The translations under genes and the position numbers were made by a program. From the NCBI RefSeq assembly GCF_024806495.1, contig NZ_JANUFF010000001.1, positions 62,001 through 126,000 on the forward strand: DNA of 64,000 bases, given 5' to 3'. The notes under the pieces are model-generated. The model searched no databases and had not been told where the DNA came from. It saw only the letters and a program-made list of their open reading frames with translations. This DNA is from Chryseobacterium sp. JUb7 (lineage in GTDB: Bacteria; Bacteroidota; Bacteroidia; Flavobacteriales; Weeksellaceae). This document shows, piece after piece, positions 17,515 to 26,804 of the stretch; the stretch's first letter is position 1; each line of letters begins with the position of its first letter.

Positions 17515-18592
17515 AATTACAATTTAATTCATATTGATTTTCTGCAAACTTTTGACCTTCTAGTTTTAAATAATGCCATATTTTACATGCTCTATTTTTT
17601 TCTCCTAGAGCAAAATTTATATCAGCAGAATTGTAATATGCGTCTAAATTTTTTGGATTGATTTGGTATGATAAATCAAAAAATTCAATTGCTTTTGTAT
17701 AATTATTTTTTTTATACTCTTGGAGAGCTTTCGTAAATAATGCTGTTGATTTCTTTACTTCTTCATAAGTAGGATCAAAATCAGTCAAAAAATGTAATGT
17801 AAATAGATTGCAAACATCACCATAAGTTTCAATTTCAGTATCTAAAGTATAATAACTTACAAAAGAAAATGGGATTTTAATCACTTCAAAATTACTCACT
17901 GATGAAAAATTCCAATTGCTAAATTTATAAAATTGTTGATTTTTTAAATTTATCTCATTTATGAAATTTTTGTCATACTCATTTAATTTGATATCTATTG
18001 TCTCCCTTTTGAGGTTGATTAAGATATAGCCATTAAATTTAAAATTTGGGAGTTTCTCTTTTAGTGGTTTTGTATTTGTCAGATCTTTTAACATTCTACG
18101 AATTAAGAATGGTCTGAATCTAGGTCCTAAAATACTTGTCGCTCTTAAAGTGTCTTTTTTTTCATTTTTCTTTATTTCTTCTTCAATAGCTAACACCTTT
18201 CTAACATAATAATATCTTTGGAGATCTTTAGATTCAAAACCTTTTATATTTTGAGATAGTATTAAACTGTCTTTATTTAATTTTTCTATTGTTAAATAGG
18301 ATTCCGGAGATGTAATTAATTTATTGCCTATTAGATTATACTTAGTTTTGAAAACAGGATCTTTTCTAGTTTCAATAAGTTGTTGGTCATTAACTAAATA
18401 ATAATCTGTTTTATCTATAATAATACTATAATGCTTACTGCTATGGATATCTTTTAAAAGAAAAGGCTTACTGCCATCTTGCATTTCTATTTTATAGATA
18501 TACCATTCATTAATAAGATGATTATGTTCAATTTGAGAATTACAATTTAACGAAAAAGAAATAAAAAATAGAAAAAGAAGTCGCATTTTCAT
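17513..18592 (-). CDS. Hypothetical secreted protein with C-terminal TPR-like helices
   Basis: A signal peptide (MKMRLLFLFFISFSLNCNSQ) may be a lipoprotein signal, with Cys17 preceded by LN, which is a weak lipobox. Residues about 25-125 are beta-rich and resemble the lipocalin-like domains of Bacteroidota stress lipoproteins (LINEWYIYKIEMQDG, YYLVNDQQLIETRKDPV). The C-terminal 90 residues form tetratricopeptide-like helices: EYKKNNYTKAIEFFDLSYQI and NLDAYYNSADINFALGEKNRA. No specific family is recognised. The gene looks AT-richer than its neighbours and stands alone, suggesting an accessory gene. Confidence 0.7.
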   Translation of the reverse strand: MKMRLLFLFFISFSLNCNSQIEHNHLINEWYIYKIEMQDGSKPFLLKDIHSSKHYSIIIDKTDYYLVNDQQLIETRKDPVFKTKYNLIGNKLITSPESYLTIEKLNKDSLILSQNIKGFESKDLQRYYYVRKVLAIEEEIKKNEKKDTLRATSILGPRFRPFLIRRMLKDLTNTKPLKEKLPNFKFNGYILINLKRETIDIKLNEYDKNFINEINLKNQQFYKFSNWNFSSVSNFEVIKIPFSFVSYYTLDTEIETYGDVCNLFTLHFLTDFDPTYEEVKKSTALFTKALQEYKKNNYTKAIEFFDLSYQINPKNLDAYYNSADINFALGEKNRACKIWHYLKLEGQKFAENQYELNCN

Positions 18593-18720
18593 AATAATAG
18601 TTTTGTAGTCTTAATCTTTCGGCAAATATATGAAAAGACTCTAAATGTGGTATGTTAGTAAGAATAATCTTATATATCTAATTCAAAATATGATGCATGT
18701 CATACTATTTTGTTTAATTA

Positions 18721-18795
18721 TTTTGTTTAACAATTTTGTCAAAAATGAAAAATGATTTAAATTTGCACAAATTTGTTTAACAAAAATGTCAAAAC
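18721..18795 (+). promoter_or_regulatory. Promoter and repeated operator of the TetR/RND efflux operon
   Basis: The promoter is TTTG (18735-18738), 19 bases, TAAATTTG (18758-18765), an excellent Bacteroidetes match. Two copies of TTTGTTTAACAA-n3-TGTCAAAA lie 50 bases apart: copy 1 (18722-18743) covers the -33 box, and copy 2 (18772-18793) covers the expected transcript start and the ATG at 18786. Each contains the perfect palindrome TTGTT-T-AACAA. A partial third copy, TTTTGTTTAA, begins near 18708. This is the layout expected for autorepression by the TetR protein encoded immediately downstream. Confidence 0.7.
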
Positions 18796-19379
18796 AAGCA
18801 AAAAAAGACCAAACACAGGAACTCATTAAAGAGACAGCAAAGAATTTATTTTTTGTGAAAGGGAAGTTTGATGCTACAACGCAGGAAATTGCTGATGAAG
18901 CAGGAGTGAACAGAACGTTGATCAATTACTACTTCCGTTCGAGAGATAATTTGATCCAAATCATTTTTGATGAGGCTCAAAAGGTGGAACAGGAAAAATC
19001 TAAAGTGATTCAAAACTCAGATCTTCCTTTTAAGGAAAAAATGAGTCAGTTTATTGAACATAGTTTATCGACAAGTCTGCAGTATCCGTACCTGGAAACA
19101 TACATTGTTTCTCAGATCAACAAAGGAAACTGTCACAAAAAAGACATCGAAGAAGATGAACTGAAAAAATTGTATAAAGACATAAAAAAAGAAATGGAAT
19201 TGGGAAATATTGAAAAAATGGAGCCCATTCAGTTTGTCTTGAACATGGTATCACTACTGGTATTTCCAAGTGCAATAAGACCATTATTAATGGAAAATCT
19301 TATGATAAGTGATAAAAAATTCGATCAGATTATTGCAGCAAGAAAGGATATCATTCTGAATATACTTTTCAAAAACTAA
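18786..19379 (+). CDS. TetR/AcrR-family transcriptional regulator
   Basis: Predicted repressor of the downstream efflux genes. The N-terminal helix-turn-helix spans about residues 10-55 (TKNLFF-like helix, then TTQEIADEAGVNRTLINYYF, which contains the recognition helix). The all-helical C-terminal half should form the ligand pocket. The length of 197 residues is typical. It is first in a row with tolC-, acrA- and acrB-like genes, and its own promoter carries repeated palindromes covering the -33 box and the start codon, so autoregulation is likely. Confidence 0.92.
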   Translation: MSKQAKKDQTQELIKETAKNLFFVKGKFDATTQEIADEAGVNRTLINYYFRSRDNLIQIIFDEAQKVEQEKSKVIQNSDLPFKEKMSQFIEHSLSTSLQYPYLETYIVSQINKGNCHKKDIEEDELKKLYKDIKKEMELGNIEKMEPIQFVLNMVSLLVFPSAIRPLLMENLMISDKKFDQIIAARKDIILNILFKN

Positions 19380-19476
19380 GAAAATGTTAAAGTATTTTAA
19401 GAAATGATTCGTCCTTTAGAAATAAAAACATCGAAGATAAAAAATTACATTAAAAAAATAAACGAAGTATAAAATT

Positions 19477-20829
19477 ATGAAAAGAAAACGTATAACTGCA
19501 AAAAAGCTAAAATTGGGTATAGCTGCTGCATTTATGATTTTCGGTTTTTCATCAGTGTCTGCACAACAGCAGGTTTCTTTACAGGAAGCCATTAAACAGG
19601 CACTTCAAAACAAAGCAGAGGCTAAGAAAGCTGCTTTACAGATCAAAAAAGCCGAATATAAAATTGATGAAGCAAGAGCCGGAGCTTTGCCACAGATAAG
19701 TGCGACGGCGGGATTGACCTATAATCCTGTAATTCAGGAGTCTTTGCTGGAATTTGGAGGAGAAAGAATCAGAGCACAGCTGGGACAGCCTTGGAGCTCT
19801 ACAGCTTCAGTACAGGTTCAGCAGGCTATTTTTGATCAAAGGGTTTTTACAGGTCTTAAAGCTGCAAAGTCAACAAGAGAATTCTATGTTTTGAATGCTC
19901 AGCTAACCAATGAACAGATTATTGAAAATGTAGCAACCGCTTATTATCAGGTGTTTGTTCAGGAAGAAAACCTGAAAACAGTAGAAGCAAGCTATGCCAA
20001 TACGGAAAAAACAAGAAATGTAATCAAAAGTTTGGTAGATAACGGTTTGGCAAAAGCAATTGATCTTGACAGAACAAATGTACAGCTGACGAATATTGGT
20101 TCCAACAAACAGACGTTGATCAATTCTGTAGAGCTTTCAAAAAATGCTTTGAAATTCTATATGGGAGTTCCTATTTCTACAGATATCGAGCTTGAAGAAA
20201 AAACAATAGAGCCAAAACCTGAACTGATTGCAAGTAATATCAATCTTGATGACCGTACAGAAATTAAAGTATTAAATAAAAACAGAGAACTTCTTGTGTT
20301 TAACAAAAAGGCAACGGAAGCCTATCTGTATCCTACCGTAAACTTGGTAGCCAACTACGGTTGGGGAGGTCAGGGGAGAAAATTCCCTCTTACCAACGGG
20401 ATGAATAACGGAGTGCTTTGGAGCGATTATTCAGCAATTGGGTTAAATATAAATATTCCGATTTTCACGGGTGGTGCTACAAAAGCGAAGATCAACCAAG
20501 CAGAAGTGGATATTCAGGATCTGGATGTGGATATTCAAAATACACAGTTGAGTTTAAGCTTAGATTATAAAAATGCAATCACCAATATGGAAAATGCATT
20601 AATCAATATCGAAAGTATGAAAGATAATGTAGGGCTGGCAGAAAGAGTGCAAAAAAATACCCAGGCCAATTATCAGTATGGCTTAGCAACACTTACCGAA
20701 GTTTTGGATGCTGAAAATGCTTCAACACAGGCAAAACAGAATTATGCCAATGCATTGTTGGATTACAAACAGGCTGAGATCAAGTTAATAAAAGCAAAAG
20801 GAGAGTTAAACACACTACAAAACCCGTAA
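19477..20829 (+). CDS. TolC-family outer-membrane efflux protein
   Basis: Outer-membrane channel of a tripartite pump. An N-terminal signal peptide (ending SSVSAQ) is followed by two repeats of the outer membrane efflux fold with long amphipathic helices rich in Gln, Asn and Ala (SLQEAIKQALQNKAEAKKAA and YQYGLATLTEVLDAENA). The length of 450 residues is normal. It follows tetR by 97 bases and precedes the adaptor by 6, so it belongs to the same operon. Substrate cannot be told from sequence. Confidence 0.93.
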   Translation: MKRKRITAKKLKLGIAAAFMIFGFSSVSAQQQVSLQEAIKQALQNKAEAKKAALQIKKAEYKIDEARAGALPQISATAGLTYNPVIQESLLEFGGERIRAQLGQPWSSTASVQVQQAIFDQRVFTGLKAAKSTREFYVLNAQLTNEQIIENVATAYYQVFVQEENLKTVEASYANTEKTRNVIKSLVDNGLAKAIDLDRTNVQLTNIGSNKQTLINSVELSKNALKFYMGVPISTDIELEEKTIEPKPELIASNINLDDRTEIKVLNKNRELLVFNKKATEAYLYPTVNLVANYGWGGQGRKFPLTNGMNNGVLWSDYSAIGLNINIPIFTGGATKAKINQAEVDIQDLDVDIQNTQLSLSLDYKNAITNMENALINIESMKDNVGLAERVQKNTQANYQYGLATLTEVLDAENASTQAKQNYANALLDYKQAEIKLIKAKGELNTLQNP

Positions 20830-20835
20830 TAAACT

Positions 20836-21897
20836 ATGAAAAAGACTTTAATATATATCATCGTGGCCGCTGTACTTGTTGGGTTGGCAGCATACAAAAT
20901 CGCTGATAATAAAAAGAAACAGGACACCGAAGTAAAAGAAGTTGCCAAGCAGGTTGACAAAATCAACGTTAATGTAGTAACGGTAGCAAGAGAAAATATC
21001 AATACAGATTACTCAGCAAACGGAACTTTTATTCCAAAACAGGAGATGAATCAGTCCGCTGAAATATCAGGACGTATCGTAAGTGTTTTGGTGAAAGAAG
21101 GCTCAAGAGTTGGTGCTGGTCAGGTATTGGCAACAATTAAAAAAGATGCGATTGAGGTTGATATTTCTCAGGCTCAGAATAATTTACAGAATGCAATTAT
21201 CGATAACCAGCGTTATGAAAATGCCTTCAAAACAGGTGGAGTTACAAAACAGCAGGTTGACAATTCAAGATTACAGCTGAAAAATGCTCAGGCTGCGGTA
21301 AGAGCACAGGGTGTAAAAGTAAATGATACAAGCATCCGTGCGGGAATCAGCGGTACGATCAATAAAAAAATGGTGGAGCCGGGAATGGTCGTTGCTCCGG
21401 GAACTGCACTTTTCGAAATTGTCAATATTAATTCTTTAAAACTTTCTGTTTTAGTGGATGAAAGCCAGATTGGAAAAATCGCGCTGGGTCAGGAAGTGCC
21501 AATTAATGTCAATGTTTTACCTGATGACTCGTTCAGCGGAAGAATTACCTTCATCGCTCCCAAGAGTGATGCTTCTTTAAATTTCCCTGTTGAGATTGAG
21601 GTTCAGAACAGAGGAAATCTGAAAGCGGGTATGTATGCAACAGCAACTTTCAAAACCAACAACGGAGCTGAAACTCAGAATATGCTGACTGTTCCTGCGG
21701 AAGCTTTCGTAAACGGAGTAAGTTCAGGACAATTATTCGTTGTGAACAATGGCACTGCTAAATTAATCAAAGTACAAACCGGAAAAGTTTACGGTGATAA
21801 AGTTCAGATCTTAAACGGACTTAATGGTGGGGAACAGGTAATTACCAGCGGACAGATCAACCTTGATAACGGTTCAAAAATCAATATCGTAAAGTAA
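20836..21897 (+). CDS. RND efflux periplasmic adaptor (membrane fusion protein)
   Basis: Links the inner-membrane pump to the TolC-like channel. An N-terminal anchor helix (TLIYIIVAAVLVGLAAYKIA) is followed by a lipoyl/hairpin region (GRIVSVLVKEGSRVGAGQVL, then the long helical hairpin). The second half-lipoyl has IRAGISGTINKKMVEPGMVV, and beta-barrel and membrane-proximal domains complete the protein. At 353 residues it is a compact HlyD/AcrA-family adaptor. The order TetR-TolC-adaptor-pump is common in Flavobacteriia. Confidence 0.93.
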   Translation: MKKTLIYIIVAAVLVGLAAYKIADNKKKQDTEVKEVAKQVDKINVNVVTVARENINTDYSANGTFIPKQEMNQSAEISGRIVSVLVKEGSRVGAGQVLATIKKDAIEVDISQAQNNLQNAIIDNQRYENAFKTGGVTKQQVDNSRLQLKNAQAAVRAQGVKVNDTSIRAGISGTINKKMVEPGMVVAPGTALFEIVNINSLKLSVLVDESQIGKIALGQEVPINVNVLPDDSFSGRITFIAPKSDASLNFPVEIEVQNRGNLKAGMYATATFKTNNGAETQNMLTVPAEAFVNGVSSGQLFVVNNGTAKLIKVQTGKVYGDKVQILNGLNGGEQVITSGQINLDNGSKINIVK

Positions 21898-21903
21898 GAG
21901 AAG

Positions 21904-24900
21904 ATGAAGTTAGCAGAAATATCCATTAAAAGACCGTCCCTTGTTATCGTATTATTTACGATATTGACGCTGGGAGGTTTATTAAGTTACTCTATGATGG
22001 GGTACGAGTTGATTCCGAAGTTTGAAACCAATATGGTAACGATTTCTACAGTATATCCCGGAGCTTCACCTGCTGAGGTGGAAACTTCGGTAACCAGAAA
22101 AATTGAGGATGCCGTTGGTTCTTTGGAAAACGTAAAAAAGGTAGAATCTTCATCTTACGAAAGTTTGTCGGTAATTATGGTTCAGCTGAATACAGGTGCC
22201 GATGTAAACTATGCGTTGAATGATGCTCAGAGAAAGGTAAATGCTATTCTGGCAGACCTTCCGGACGATGCAGATCCGCCGTCACTTCAAAAATTCTCAC
22301 TGGATGATTTACCGATCATGACGTTGAGTATTTCCAGTGATAAGCTGAATAATAAAGATCTTTACGACCTTTTAGATAAAAAAATAGAACCTATTTTCTC
22401 GCGTGTAAACGGTGTTGCTCAGGTTGACCTTGTAGGTGGACAGGAGAGAGAAATTCAGGTAAGTTTAGATGAAAAGAAAATGCAGGGATACGGTCTTGCC
22501 ATCGCAGACGTACAACAGGCTATCCTTTCTTCAAACTTAGATTTCCCGACGGGAGCTTTGAAGACGAGAACTTCAAGATCTACGATCAGACTTTCGGGGA
22601 AGTATAGAAACGTTCAGGAGATGAACAACCTTGTTGTTTCCAACAAAAACGGGGCACAGGTTCGTTTATCTGATATTGCAACTGTTTTTGATACTCAGAA
22701 AGATGTGGAGAAAGTAGCAAGATACAATCAGAGATCAACTATTTTACTTCAGGTTAAGAAACAGTCTGATGCCAATGCAGTAGCAGTTTCTGAATTAGTT
22801 CAGAAAACGATTGCTCAGGTTCAGGACAATTATAAAGCTCAGTCGATTAAAATCAATATTGTAGATGATACTACAGACTTTACGCTTGAAGCGGCAGACC
22901 ATGTAATTTTCGATTTATTCTTAGCGATTATTCTGGTAGCAGTAGTAATGCTATTATTCCTTCACAACATCAGAAACGCATTTATCGTAATGGTTTCTAT
23001 TCCGATGTCTTTGATTGCAACAGTTATCGGAATGTATCTGATGGGTTATACCTTAAACCTAATGAGTTTACTAGGACTTTCATTAGTGGTAGGTATCCTT
23101 GTGGATGATGCGATTGTGGTTTTGGAAAACGTTTACCGTCACATGGAGATGGGGAAAAGCAGAATCCGTGCAGCCTACGACGGAGCTTCAGAAATTGGAT
23201 TTACCGTAACGGCTATTACCTTGGTAATTGTAGTGGTATTCTTACCGATTGCGATGAGTTCAGGACTGGTATCTGATATCCTGGCGCAGTTTTGTGTCAC
23301 GGTAGTTATTGCTACATTGTTCTCGTTATTGGCTTCATTTACCATTATTCCTTGGTTATCTTCAAGATATGGGAAACTGGTACATCTTACAGGTAAAAAT
23401 CCTTTTGAGAAATTTATCCTTTGGTTTGAAAAGCAATTGGAAAAATTCACACACTGGATCACCGGAATTTTAGAATGGGCGTTGAAATCTACATTAAGAA
23501 GAATTATGACCGTGATCGTAACGTTCATTATCCTGATTTCTTCATTCATGCTGGTAGCATTCGGATTTATCGGAGGTGAATTCTTCCCTAAAATGGACAG
23601 AGGACAATTCCTTGTTCAGATGGAGTTACCAAAAGATGCTTCTGTAGAGAAAACCAATCAGGTTACTTTAGCTGTTGAAAAATACCTGAGAAATGATAAA
23701 GATGTAGTTGATATGATTACTACGGTAGGTCAGCAGTCATCAGGTTTTGGTGGGGCACAGGCTACATTATACCAATCAGAGATTCAGGTTATTCTGGTAG
23801 ATAAATCCGAGCGTAATGAAAGTACGGATATTAAGTCTGCAAAGATCAAAAGAGCTTTAGAAGAAAAATTCACAGGAGTTGAGTTTAAAACAGCACCAAT
23901 CGGATTAATGGGAGCGGACAACGCGCCGATTGAGATGGTGGTAACGGCTCAGGATAACGAAACGGCCAATAAAGAAGCAAACAGAATTCTTGAATTACTT
24001 AAAAAAGTTCCTGGTTCCGTAGATGCAGAATTATCCACGGACTCTGGGAATCCGGAAGTTCAGGTGAATATCGACAGAGATAAAATGGCTTCTTTAGGTT
24101 TAAATCTTTCAGGTGTAGGACAAACGATGCAGACAGCATTTAGCGGAAATACAGACGGAAAATTCAGAGCCGGAGAGTATGAATATGATATCAATATCCG
24201 TTTTGGAGATGCCAACAGACAGTCTATTGATGACGTAAGAAACTTAATGTTTACAAATCCTCAGGGAGAGCAGATCAGACTAAGTCAGTTTGCTGATGTG
24301 AAAATGGGTTCAGGACCGAGTTTATTGGAACGTAGAGATAAAGCACCGTCTGTAAAGGTAAAATCCAAAGTAGTAGGTCGTCCTGTAGGGGATGTTGCCA
24401 ACGAATGGGCGGCTCAGTTTATGGATAATGAAAAAACAAAACCTGCCGGAGTAAGCTATATCTGGAGTGGTGATATGGAAAACCAGACCGAAGGTTTCGG
24501 TACGCTGGGAATTGCACTGGCTGCAGCTATCGTATTAGTTTATCTGGTAATGGTTTCATTGTATGACTCATTTGTATATCCGTTTGTGGTATTATTCTCC
24601 ATTCCTCTGGCATTGATCGGGGTAATGGTAATTCTGGCCATCACCGGGAATTCATTAAACATCTTTACGATGCTGGGGATGATTATGTTGATTGGTCTGG
24701 TAGCGAAGAACGCGATTATGATTGTCGACTTCGCGAATATGAGAAAAGCTGCAGGTGCGAATACACATGACGCTTTGATTCAGGCCAACCACGCCCGTCT
24801 TCGTCCGATTTTGATGACTACGATTGCAATGATCTTCGGGATGATTCCGATTGCGATTGCAAAAGGAGCAGGAGCAGAGATGAACAACGGATTAGCCTGG

Positions 24901-25092
24901 GTAATCATTGGTGGTTTAACATCGTCATTATTCCTTACGCTGATCATTGTACCGGTAGTTTACTCTTTATTCGATTCAATTTTAAGAAGAATGGGTAAAG
25001 GTGAAAAAGTTGACTATGACGCTGAAATGAAAGCTGAATATGAACATAAAGAGCTAAGTGAAGACGGTTACACCCCGAAACACGTAGATTAA
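21904..25092 (+). CDS. RND-family multidrug efflux permease (AcrB-like)
   Basis: Proton-driven inner-membrane pump of 1062 residues with the 12-helix, two-loop RND plan: start MKLAEISIKRPSLVIVLF, first periplasmic loop to about residue 340, helices 2-6, second loop about 560-860, helices 8-12. The proton-relay aspartate pair in helix 4 is intact (GILVDDAIVVLENVYRHM), and the matching helix 10-11 segment has GLVAKNAIMIVDFAN. This matches the HAE-1 (drug and hydrophobic compound) branch rather than the metal branch. It is the last gene of the operon and is followed by a terminator. Confidence 0.95.
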   Translation: MKLAEISIKRPSLVIVLFTILTLGGLLSYSMMGYELIPKFETNMVTISTVYPGASPAEVETSVTRKIEDAVGSLENVKKVESSSYESLSVIMVQLNTGADVNYALNDAQRKVNAILADLPDDADPPSLQKFSLDDLPIMTLSISSDKLNNKDLYDLLDKKIEPIFSRVNGVAQVDLVGGQEREIQVSLDEKKMQGYGLAIADVQQAILSSNLDFPTGALKTRTSRSTIRLSGKYRNVQEMNNLVVSNKNGAQVRLSDIATVFDTQKDVEKVARYNQRSTILLQVKKQSDANAVAVSELVQKTIAQVQDNYKAQSIKINIVDDTTDFTLEAADHVIFDLFLAIILVAVVMLLFLHNIRNAFIVMVSIPMSLIATVIGMYLMGYTLNLMSLLGLSLVVGILVDDAIVVLENVYRHMEMGKSRIRAAYDGASEIGFTVTAITLVIVVVFLPIAMSSGLVSDILAQFCVTVVIATLFSLLASFTIIPWLSSRYGKLVHLTGKNPFEKFILWFEKQLEKFTHWITGILEWALKSTLRRIMTVIVTFIILISSFMLVAFGFIGGEFFPKMDRGQFLVQMELPKDASVEKTNQVTLAVEKYLRNDKDVVDMITTVGQQSSGFGGAQATLYQSEIQVILVDKSERNESTDIKSAKIKRALEEKFTGVEFKTAPIGLMGADNAPIEMVVTAQDNETANKEANRILELLKKVPGSVDAELSTDSGNPEVQVNIDRDKMASLGLNLSGVGQTMQTAFSGNTDGKFRAGEYEYDINIRFGDANRQSIDDVRNLMFTNPQGEQIRLSQFADVKMGSGPSLLERRDKAPSVKVKSKVVGRPVGDVANEWAAQFMDNEKTKPAGVSYIWSGDMENQTEGFGTLGIALAAAIVLVYLVMVSLYDSFVYPFVVLFSIPLALIGVMVILAITGNSLNIFTMLGMIMLIGLVAKNAIMIVDFANMRKAAGANTHDALIQANHARLRPILMTTIAMIFGMIPIAIAKGAGAEMNNGLAWVIIGGLTSSLFLTLIIVPVVYSLFDSILRRMGKGEKVDYDAEMKAEYEHKELSEDGYTPKHVD

Positions 25093-25114
25093 TATAACAA
25101 CCTTTAATTAACCT

Positions 25115-25145
25115 AAAAGCGTATCAGAAATGATGCGCTTTTTTC
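25115..25145 (+). terminator. Terminator of the RND operon
   Basis: AAAAGCGTATC pairs with GATGCGCTTTT (one G-T pair) around a short loop and runs into TTTTTT, 22 bases after the permease stop. Confidence 0.85.
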
Positions 25146-25196
25146 GTTATTAATTATGACGCGGTTTGACTACTTAAAATGAGTATATATGTTGCC

Positions 25197-25325
25197 GTCA
25201 CTTCGAGTAGCAAAGCGTATCGAGAAGTGCTGTATCAGACTAGGACCCCTATATCAGTCTATCTATTAAAAATAGGCTCAAAAAATTCTCGATACACTTC
25301 GCTTTGCTTCGTTACTCGAAGTGAC
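25197..25325. repeat. Long imperfect inverted repeat (second palindrome family)
   Basis: The left arm GTCACTTCGAGTAGCAAAGC (25197) continues CGTATCGAGAA. The right arm (25286-25325) is its reverse complement with two 5-base insertions. The arms enclose about 59 bases that contain a smaller dyad. The motif CACTTCGAGTA differs from the GCTTCGA/CAGCATGAC family but is similar in size and placement. An open frame across this stretch is a by-product. The rest of the 25146-25482 gap holds no gene. Confidence 0.8.
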
Positions 25326-25440
25326 GAGAATATGGATTTGCTGAATGAAAAGCACTCGCGAACGAAAAATATCTTCAGTAATTTAAATAAAACCTTCGTA
25401 CTCCTTTGCATTTAAAAACCATACAGTTGGTATTAGCAAT

Positions 25441-25462
25441 GTCACGCTGAGGTTCTCGAAGC
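25441..25462. repeat. REP-like singlet
   Basis: GTCACGCTGAGGTTCTCGAA followed by GC is an inverted-orientation copy of the GCTTCGA-n4-CTCAGCATGAC motif with two changes. It lies between two terminators. Confidence 0.65.
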
Positions 25463-25482
25463 GTTCATCATAGTCCAACAAT

Positions 25483-25513
25483 AAAAAAAGCTTCCAGAAT
25501 CCCTGAAAGCTTT
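25483..25513 (-). terminator. Terminator of the XRE regulator gene
   Basis: AAAGCTTCCAG/CTGAAAGCTTT stem with a 5-base loop and a T-run on the minus strand, 20 bases beyond the stop of the XRE gene. An almost identical stem (GCTTCCAGA/TCTGAAAGC) ends the neighbouring J-domain gene. Confidence 0.8.
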
Positions 25514-25532
25514 CATTATGTTTAAAATTAAA

Positions 25533-26102
25533 TTATTCAATTGCAGTAAATTTTTTTATTAGTAAAGAATCTCCGTAAAATAAAGTTAACAAGCAAATCG
25601 ACAAACAAGGCAGCAAACCAGTCACAAAAGCTGTCGGAAATCCTACTGTAACTATTGCTAATACAATGTAAACTAAAAAACCACTTCCAAATTTCAGAAG
25701 TCTTTGGGTTCTGCTTGTTTTTAAAGTGAAAAACACAATACAGATTGGAAGTAGAAAACTCAAAAGTAATCCTGCAAACCGGGAGTTCAAATTGGCTTCC
25801 GAATCCAACGTCATCCAGCCAATAACTGACATTAATGCAAGATTTATAATAATTAAAGAGAAATATTTAAAACTGATTTCTATAAAATTTGCAGGCTTTG
25901 TTACTGATGATGGATCTATTTTCGGAATGGTAATTTCCAGCGTATCACAAATTAATTTCAATGTATTTTCTCTGGGTATGTTTTCATTGTTTTCAATTCT
26001 TTGAATGGTTCTTAGATTTACTTTTGAAAGATCAGCAAGTTGTTCCTGAGTCAGGTTTTTATTCTTTCTGGAAGCGATGATAATTTCGCCAATTGAGTTC
26101 AT
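25533..26102 (-). CDS. Membrane-anchored XRE-family regulator
   Basis: I placed the start at ATG 26102 (MNSIGEIIIASRKN), because the longer frame adds 34 residues not typical of the family. Residues about 5-60 are a Cro/CI-type helix-turn-helix (LTQEQLADLSKVNLRTIQRI), followed by a short linker. Four hydrophobic helices occupy roughly residues 80-180. A DNA-binding head on a membrane domain suggests a sensor of envelope or membrane state, but the signal is unknown. It is a single-gene unit between repeats and a J-domain gene. Confidence 0.85.
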   Translation of the reverse strand: MNSIGEIIIASRKNKNLTQEQLADLSKVNLRTIQRIENNENIPRENTLKLICDTLEITIPKIDPSSVTKPANFIEISFKYFSLIIINLALMSVIGWMTLDSEANLNSRFAGLLLSFLLPICIVFFTLKTSRTQRLLKFGSGFLVYIVLAIVTVGFPTAFVTGLLPCLSICLLTLFYGDSLLIKKFTAIE

Positions 26103-26216
26103 AGATTTTTTTTTCAAATTTAGTTTTTTATAAAAGGAAATGATGAAATTTAGTGCGACAAATGTACGACATTTGCTTTGTCGGGCTGTTTTATCAAATG
26201 TCAAGAAATATTTTAA

Positions 26217-26247
26217 AAGAAAAAAGCTTCCAGAATCATCTGAAAGC
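26217..26247 (-). terminator. Terminator of the J-domain/KTSC gene
   Basis: GCTTCCAGA/TCTGAAAGC stem with a 4-base loop and a minus-strand T-run, 26 bases beyond the stop of the J-domain gene. Confidence 0.75.
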
Positions 26248-26272
26248 CTATGCTTACTGTATATATGAAAAA

Positions 26273-26719
26273 TTAATCAGCCATTACTTCACCCGACTTT
26301 CTATAGACAAAACTTCCATAGATGTGTCTTCTTGCAAAACGGCTTGGAGAATCAGAATTCACCATTTTGATATACGTGTTTCTTGGAACTCCGATATATT
26401 CGTACATATTTCCGTTCAAATGTTGAACCGTCAATACTGATTTCTCTAAATAAAAATCCTGAATATTAGATTTTGTAATCGTTTCCGTATATTCTTCTTT
26501 ATATTTTTCCTGAGTTTCCGGATTAATACTTACCAAAAAATGGTAGGCTTCAATCACAGACTTACTTTTTTCCTCTGCTTCAAGCTTTCCTTCTTCATCA
26601 TTGATAAATTTATCAGGATGCGTATCTTTCATCGTATTCCTGTAAATTGTTTTTAGTTCCTTCAACGTAACGGTTTTATCAACTTCAAGAAGCTTTCTGT
26701 ATTCGCCTAATTTTTTCAT
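26273..26719 (-). CDS. J-domain protein fused to a KTSC-like domain
   Basis: The 148-residue protein begins with a J domain (residues about 3-70) carrying the diagnostic HPD (THPDKF) and the usual helices II and III. It should therefore stimulate a DnaK-type chaperone. The C-terminal 55 residues (YEYIGVPRNTYIKMVNSDSP, RRHIYGSFVYRK) resemble the KTSC domain, a small fold of unknown function named after its Lys-Thr-Ser-Cys-like strand. There is no G/F or zinc region, so it is not classical DnaJ. Confidence 0.85.
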   Translation of the reverse strand: MKKLGEYRKLLEVDKTVTLKELKTIYRNTMKDTHPDKFINDEEGKLEAEEKSKSVIEAYHFLVSINPETQEKYKEEYTETITKSNIQDFYLEKSVLTVQHLNGNMYEYIGVPRNTYIKMVNSDSPSRFARRHIYGSFVYRKSGEVMAD

Positions 26720-26804
26720 AACTGTAGAATCCTTATTTCGGGGTGCAAAATTAAGGTTTTATTTTTGAAAATCGTAAGTTTTTGATTGTTAATTTGTTTT
26801 GTTT

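Noticed and set aside
25179..25415. A 78-codon open frame on the plus strand
   Set aside because: It runs through the inverted repeat at 25197-25325 and has no homologue-like composition, so it is an accident of the repeat.
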